Shown: piece after piece, positions 61,460 to 64,000 of the stretch
How positions within the stretch are numbered: position 1 is the first letter of the stretch
Layout of the letters: each line of letters begins with the position of its first letter
NCBI GenBank assembly: GCA_003506435.1
Contig: DOAQ01000015.1
Location: 95,897 to 159,896, forward strand
Origin: Prolixibacteraceae bacterium
GTDB taxonomy: Bacteria > Bacteroidota > Bacteroidia > Bacteroidales > Prolixibacteraceae
Direction: 5' to 3'
DNA length: 64,000 nucleotides
Made by a program: the position numbers and the translations under genes
Notes under the pieces: generated by a model
Database searches by the model: none
Seen by the model: the letters and a program-made list of their open reading frames with translations, nothing else
What the model was told of the DNA's origin: nothing

Positions 61460-62785
61460 ATGGAAATTAGATTGAGAATATTAAGTGTGTTTTTGGCGAT
61501 TTCGTTCTTAGGCGTACTTTCATCATGTAAAGAGTCAGATCCAATAGATCATACAATAAGCGCATTTAGCAATGGCGGGAATGAAAGGAATATGATCGTT
61601 GTTATCAGCGATATTCATCTTGGCGCCGATCTCGCTTATGCTGAGTGCAAAGAGAATCTCGGGTCTCTTGAAAAATTGCTTAAACAGATAAAGGCGGCTC
61701 CAAATGTAAAAGAACTTGTTATTGCCGGAGATTTGCTTGATGAATGGTTTGTGCCAGCCACCGTAAATACTTATCAGGGAAAGGACCAGGCCGATTTCGT
61801 GAAACGTATCGCGGCAACCAACAAAGGCGTGATTGATGCTTTTAACAGTATAATCAGGGAAGGGAAAATCTTAGTTACTTATGTGCCGGGGAACCATGAT
61901 TTGACAATTACTGCGGCAAATGTTGAGAGTATCTTTCCGGGGATAAACCAGGCACGGGATGCAGAGCAGGGTTTAGGTACTCATTCCCCGGCTGACTGTC
62001 CTAAAATGGCTATTGAACATGGGCACCGCTACAATTTTTTCTGTGCACCTGACCCGATTTCAAACCAGGATGTTGCTCCGGGAACCATCATGCCTCCCGG
62101 GTACTTTTATACACGAATAGGCGTCCTCAGTTTCACACAAAATTTTCCACCTGCGGGCGATATAATGCCCGTTGTTACCCAAAATACTTCCGGCAATGAA
62201 AGCCAGTATTTACTGTTCGTATACTGGAATGTATGGAATAGGGCATTAACTAAATATACGATAACAAATAAATTTGATGAAAAAATCATTGTAACAAATG
62301 TGGATGGATTCAATGGGGCATATTCTGTCAACGATCTGCTACCTTATCAAACGACCGCAGGTGGATTGATCGATGTTAATCTTTATAAAGGAATTCAGGA
62401 CACATGGGCCCAAAGGCAAATACTCAATCATGTGGCTGTCAATATTCCTATTGCCCAAGCAATAGCAAATGCTGCCAAGTCAAGTGAATCGGAAGATCAG
62501 GCAAAGAATCAATACTTTCTGAATCCAAATTCAGATAAAAGAATCGTCATCTTTGGACATACGCACGATCCCAAAATTATTGTTTCTGAAGACCATTATG
62601 GTCAAAAAGCAATCTATGCGAACTCCGGGACATGGATTGACCATAATTCTATAGCTAACACAACAATGAATTTTGTGGTAGTTACCTTACAGAATGCAGA
62701 TGCTTCTTCTCAAACTGTTGTAAAACTTTACAATTTTGAAAATGAAGTTGTAACAAAAATGGCTGAAGATTCATTACGCTATTAA
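61460..62785 (+). CDS. calcineurin-like metallophosphoesterase lipoprotein
   Basis: A 441-residue lipoprotein (lipobox LSSC near residue 22) with all metallophosphoesterase motifs in order: VVISDIHLGAD (about 48-58), LVIAGDLLDEWF (about 86-97), YVPGNHDLTI (about 138-147), EHGHRYNFFCAP (about 185-196) and IFGHTHDPKI (about 361-370). The two-metal site is intact. It resembles UDP-2,3-diacylglucosamine-hydrolase and YbbF-like enzymes in outline, but has an insert of about 160 residues between the fourth and fifth motifs and is exported, so it acts on an extracytoplasmic phosphoester that cannot be named. Confidence 0.82.
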   Translation: MEIRLRILSVFLAISFLGVLSSCKESDPIDHTISAFSNGGNERNMIVVISDIHLGADLAYAECKENLGSLEKLLKQIKAAPNVKELVIAGDLLDEWFVPATVNTYQGKDQADFVKRIAATNKGVIDAFNSIIREGKILVTYVPGNHDLTITAANVESIFPGINQARDAEQGLGTHSPADCPKMAIEHGHRYNFFCAPDPISNQDVAPGTIMPPGYFYTRIGVLSFTQNFPPAGDIMPVVTQNTSGNESQYLLFVYWNVWNRALTKYTITNKFDEKIIVTNVDGFNGAYSVNDLLPYQTTAGGLIDVNLYKGIQDTWAQRQILNHVAVNIPIAQAIANAAKSSESEDQAKNQYFLNPNSDKRIVIFGHTHDPKIIVSEDHYGQKAIYANSGTWIDHNSIANTTMNFVVVTLQNADASSQTVVKLYNFENEVVTKMAEDSLRY

Positions 62786-62859
62786 CGGTAAGCAAGTGTA
62801 TAATTAATGTTTGAATTCATCCTAAATTACCTTTGGCAGTAATTGGCGGAATATTGTCA

Positions 62860-62890
62860 TTGCAGACATCTGTTCTGTATCCTAACTTTG
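62860..62890 (+). promoter_or_regulatory. promoter of gapA
   Basis: TTG (62860-62862), a 20-base spacer and TAACTTTG (62883-62890) fit the Bacteroidota pattern. The gapA ATG is 49 bases further. The 154-base gap ahead of gapA holds no other element. Confidence 0.55.
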
Positions 62891-62939
62891 GGCTTATTAA
62901 AGAATTAAACTTTGTAATGAATTTTTAATTGGCTGTATT

Positions 62940-63938
62940 ATGATTAAAGTTGCTATTAACGGGTTTGGACGAATAGGACGTTTGGCCTTCCGTGAGATAA
63001 TGAAAAGTAAAAAACTGGAAGTTGTTGCAATTAACGATTTAAGTGCTCCATCAATGCTTGCCTATCTGCTTAAATACGATTCCATTCAGGGTACTTTCAA
63101 CGCGAATGTAAGTCACACCGAAAATGCACTCGTTGTGGATAATAAGTCCATTGCGGTGTATGCCGAACGCAATCCCCAAGATCTGCCCTGGGCAAAACAT
63201 CAGGTTGATCTGGTACTGGAATGCACCGGTATTTTCGAGTCGAAAGAAAAAGCCTCCGCTCATTTCACTGCAGGAGCCAGGAAAGTGATTATCTCAGCTC
63301 CATCGGACAAGGATGTAAAAACAGTAGTCTATAATGTGAATCATGATATTCTGCAAAGCAACGACCAACTGATCAGTTGTGCTTCGTGTACTACGAACTG
63401 CCTCGCCCCAATGGCCAAAGTTCTTAACGACAACTTTGGAATTGTTACCGGACAAATGACTACTATACATGCCTATACCAACTCTCAGCCATTGATGGAT
63501 ACGCCCGACCCCAAAGTCAATTATCGTAAATCGCGGGCAGCCGCCAATAATATTGTACCCTATACTACCGGGGCAGCAAAAGCAATTGGCCTGGTAATTC
63601 CTGAATTAAAAGGAAAACTCGATGGTTCTTCCCAACGGGTACCTGTTCAGTCAGGTTCGGTTGTCGAGTTGTTTACCATTCTGGAGAAGACGGTCAGCGC
63701 TGAAGAAATAAATAAAACCATGAAAGCTGCGGCAAATGAGTCGTACGGGTATACTGAAGATCCGATTGTATCGAGCGATGTTATTGGCATTGGCTTTGGT
63801 TCGCTTTTCGATGCAACGCAAACCAAAGTGATTGCTGCCGGTGAAAAGCAATTGGTAAAAACAGTAGCCTGGTACGATAATGAAATGTCGTTTGTGTCTC
63901 AAATGGTACGAACCGCTGAATATTTTGGGGCATTGTAA
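62940..63938 (+). CDS. gapA: glyceraldehyde-3-phosphate dehydrogenase, type I
   Basis: A 332-residue GAPDH with the NAD-binding start VAINGFGRIGRLAF (about 4-17), the catalytic SCASCTTNCLAP (Cys near 150), a general-base His in TTIHAYTN (about 176), and the C-terminal WYDNEMSFVSQMV. It phosphorylates and oxidises glyceraldehyde-3-phosphate in glycolysis; the reverse works in gluconeogenesis. Length and residues are normal. It is transcribed from its own promoter and ends in a hairpin with a T-run near the window edge. Confidence 0.96.
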   Translation: MIKVAINGFGRIGRLAFREIMKSKKLEVVAINDLSAPSMLAYLLKYDSIQGTFNANVSHTENALVVDNKSIAVYAERNPQDLPWAKHQVDLVLECTGIFESKEKASAHFTAGARKVIISAPSDKDVKTVVYNVNHDILQSNDQLISCASCTTNCLAPMAKVLNDNFGIVTGQMTTIHAYTNSQPLMDTPDPKVNYRKSRAAANNIVPYTTGAAKAIGLVIPELKGKLDGSSQRVPVQSGSVVELFTILEKTVSAEEINKTMKAAANESYGYTEDPIVSSDVIGIGFGSLFDATQTKVIAAGEKQLVKTVAWYDNEMSFVSQMVRTAEYFGAL

Positions 63939-63944
63939 AAAGTT

Positions 63945-63983
63945 AAGAGGGTGTCCAAAAAGTTTTTGGGCACTCTTTTTTTT
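63945..63983 (+). terminator. terminator-like hairpin after gapA
   Basis: AAGAGGGTGTCCAAAAA pairs with TTTTTGGGCACTCTT (small bulge) followed by T residues, seven bases after the gapA stop. Similar GGGTGTCCAAAAAGT ends also occur at the termini of some Bacteroidota insertion sequences, but no transposase is within view. Confidence 0.65.
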
Positions 63984-64000
63984 GTTTTCTAAGTTTTCTA

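Noticed and set aside
1..64000. CRISPR arrays, rRNA, tRNA and complete insertion sequences
   Set aside because: No regularly spaced repeats, no tRNA cloverleaf or rRNA-like stretch, and no transposase motif was seen in any frame.

Overview
The window is a piece of chromosome from a member of the Bacteroidota, probably a marine or sediment member of the Marinilabiliales/Prolixibacteraceae type; the placement below phylum is inference. The phylum rests on several things seen here: a SusC/SusD pair with an STN-bearing SusC, a FecI/FecR regulatory pair, a PorP/SprF protein beside a giant protein with the gliding-motility-associated (type IX secretion, type B) C-terminal domain, LL-diaminopimelate aminotransferase (DapL) lysine synthesis, DUF4837 and TIGR02757 proteins, and several promoter matches to the Bacteroidota -7 consensus TAnnTTTG. 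I saw no rRNA, tRNA, CRISPR array, integrase or intact insertion sequence.

Layout. 1-8574: a polysaccharide-utilisation locus read leftward: ECF sigma factor, FecR anti-sigma factor, STN-SusC, SusD, a small surface lipoprotein, a five-bladed-propeller glycosidase and the start of a GH29 alpha-L-fucosidase that runs off the window. 8720-12141: a cytochrome c/PQQ-type sugar dehydrogenase overlapping a TonB-dependent receptor by one base. 12142-18341: leftward genes for a lone RND-type adaptor, a membrane-anchored DUF3352-like/propeller protein, a U32 peptidase-family protein and a small secreted protein. 18726-27197: ComB-like phosphatase, PatB/MalY-like lyase, an outer-membrane beta-barrel receptor next to a gutted sulfatase pseudogene, a VOC protein, an HD hydrolase, an acyl-CoA synthetase and a CarboxypepD-regulatory-like protein. 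27446-33445: PorP/SprF with its large T9SS adhesin-like partner, a CDF zinc-type exporter and a His-rich lipoprotein.

33606-44007: the lysine/peptidoglycan genes dapL, dapF-like and lysA, interrupted by a Fic enzyme and followed by a low-GC AAA ATPase-subtilase pair fused by overlaps into a glycosyltransferase-tsaC unit. The DapF-family protein has serine at both positions where the family has its catalytic cysteines. 44048-50824: leftward genes for cell-envelope lipoproteins, AIM24, an orphan DUF2971 protein, an acetyltransferase, a secreted nitroreductase, a guanine-deaminase-like enzyme and a membrane methyltransferase. 51089-54234: era, der and TIGR02757. 54235-56051: a hipBA toxin-antitoxin cassette bracketed by two diverged copies of the 3' end of the TIGR02757 gene. 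56206-63938: lipoprotein/beta-barrel pair, AraC regulator, NTF2-like secreted protein, hexose-6-phosphate mutarotase, metallophosphoesterase lipoprotein and glyceraldehyde-3-phosphate dehydrogenase.

The most notable points are the hipBA cassette with a duplicated host-gene end, the Ser/Ser DapF homologue, the AAA-subtilase module, the PQQ-enzyme/TonB-receptor coupling (a possible cofactor importer) and the internally deleted sulfatase. Small accessory modules (Fic, AAA-subtilase, DUF2971, HipBA) are scattered one by one between housekeeping genes instead of forming one island.
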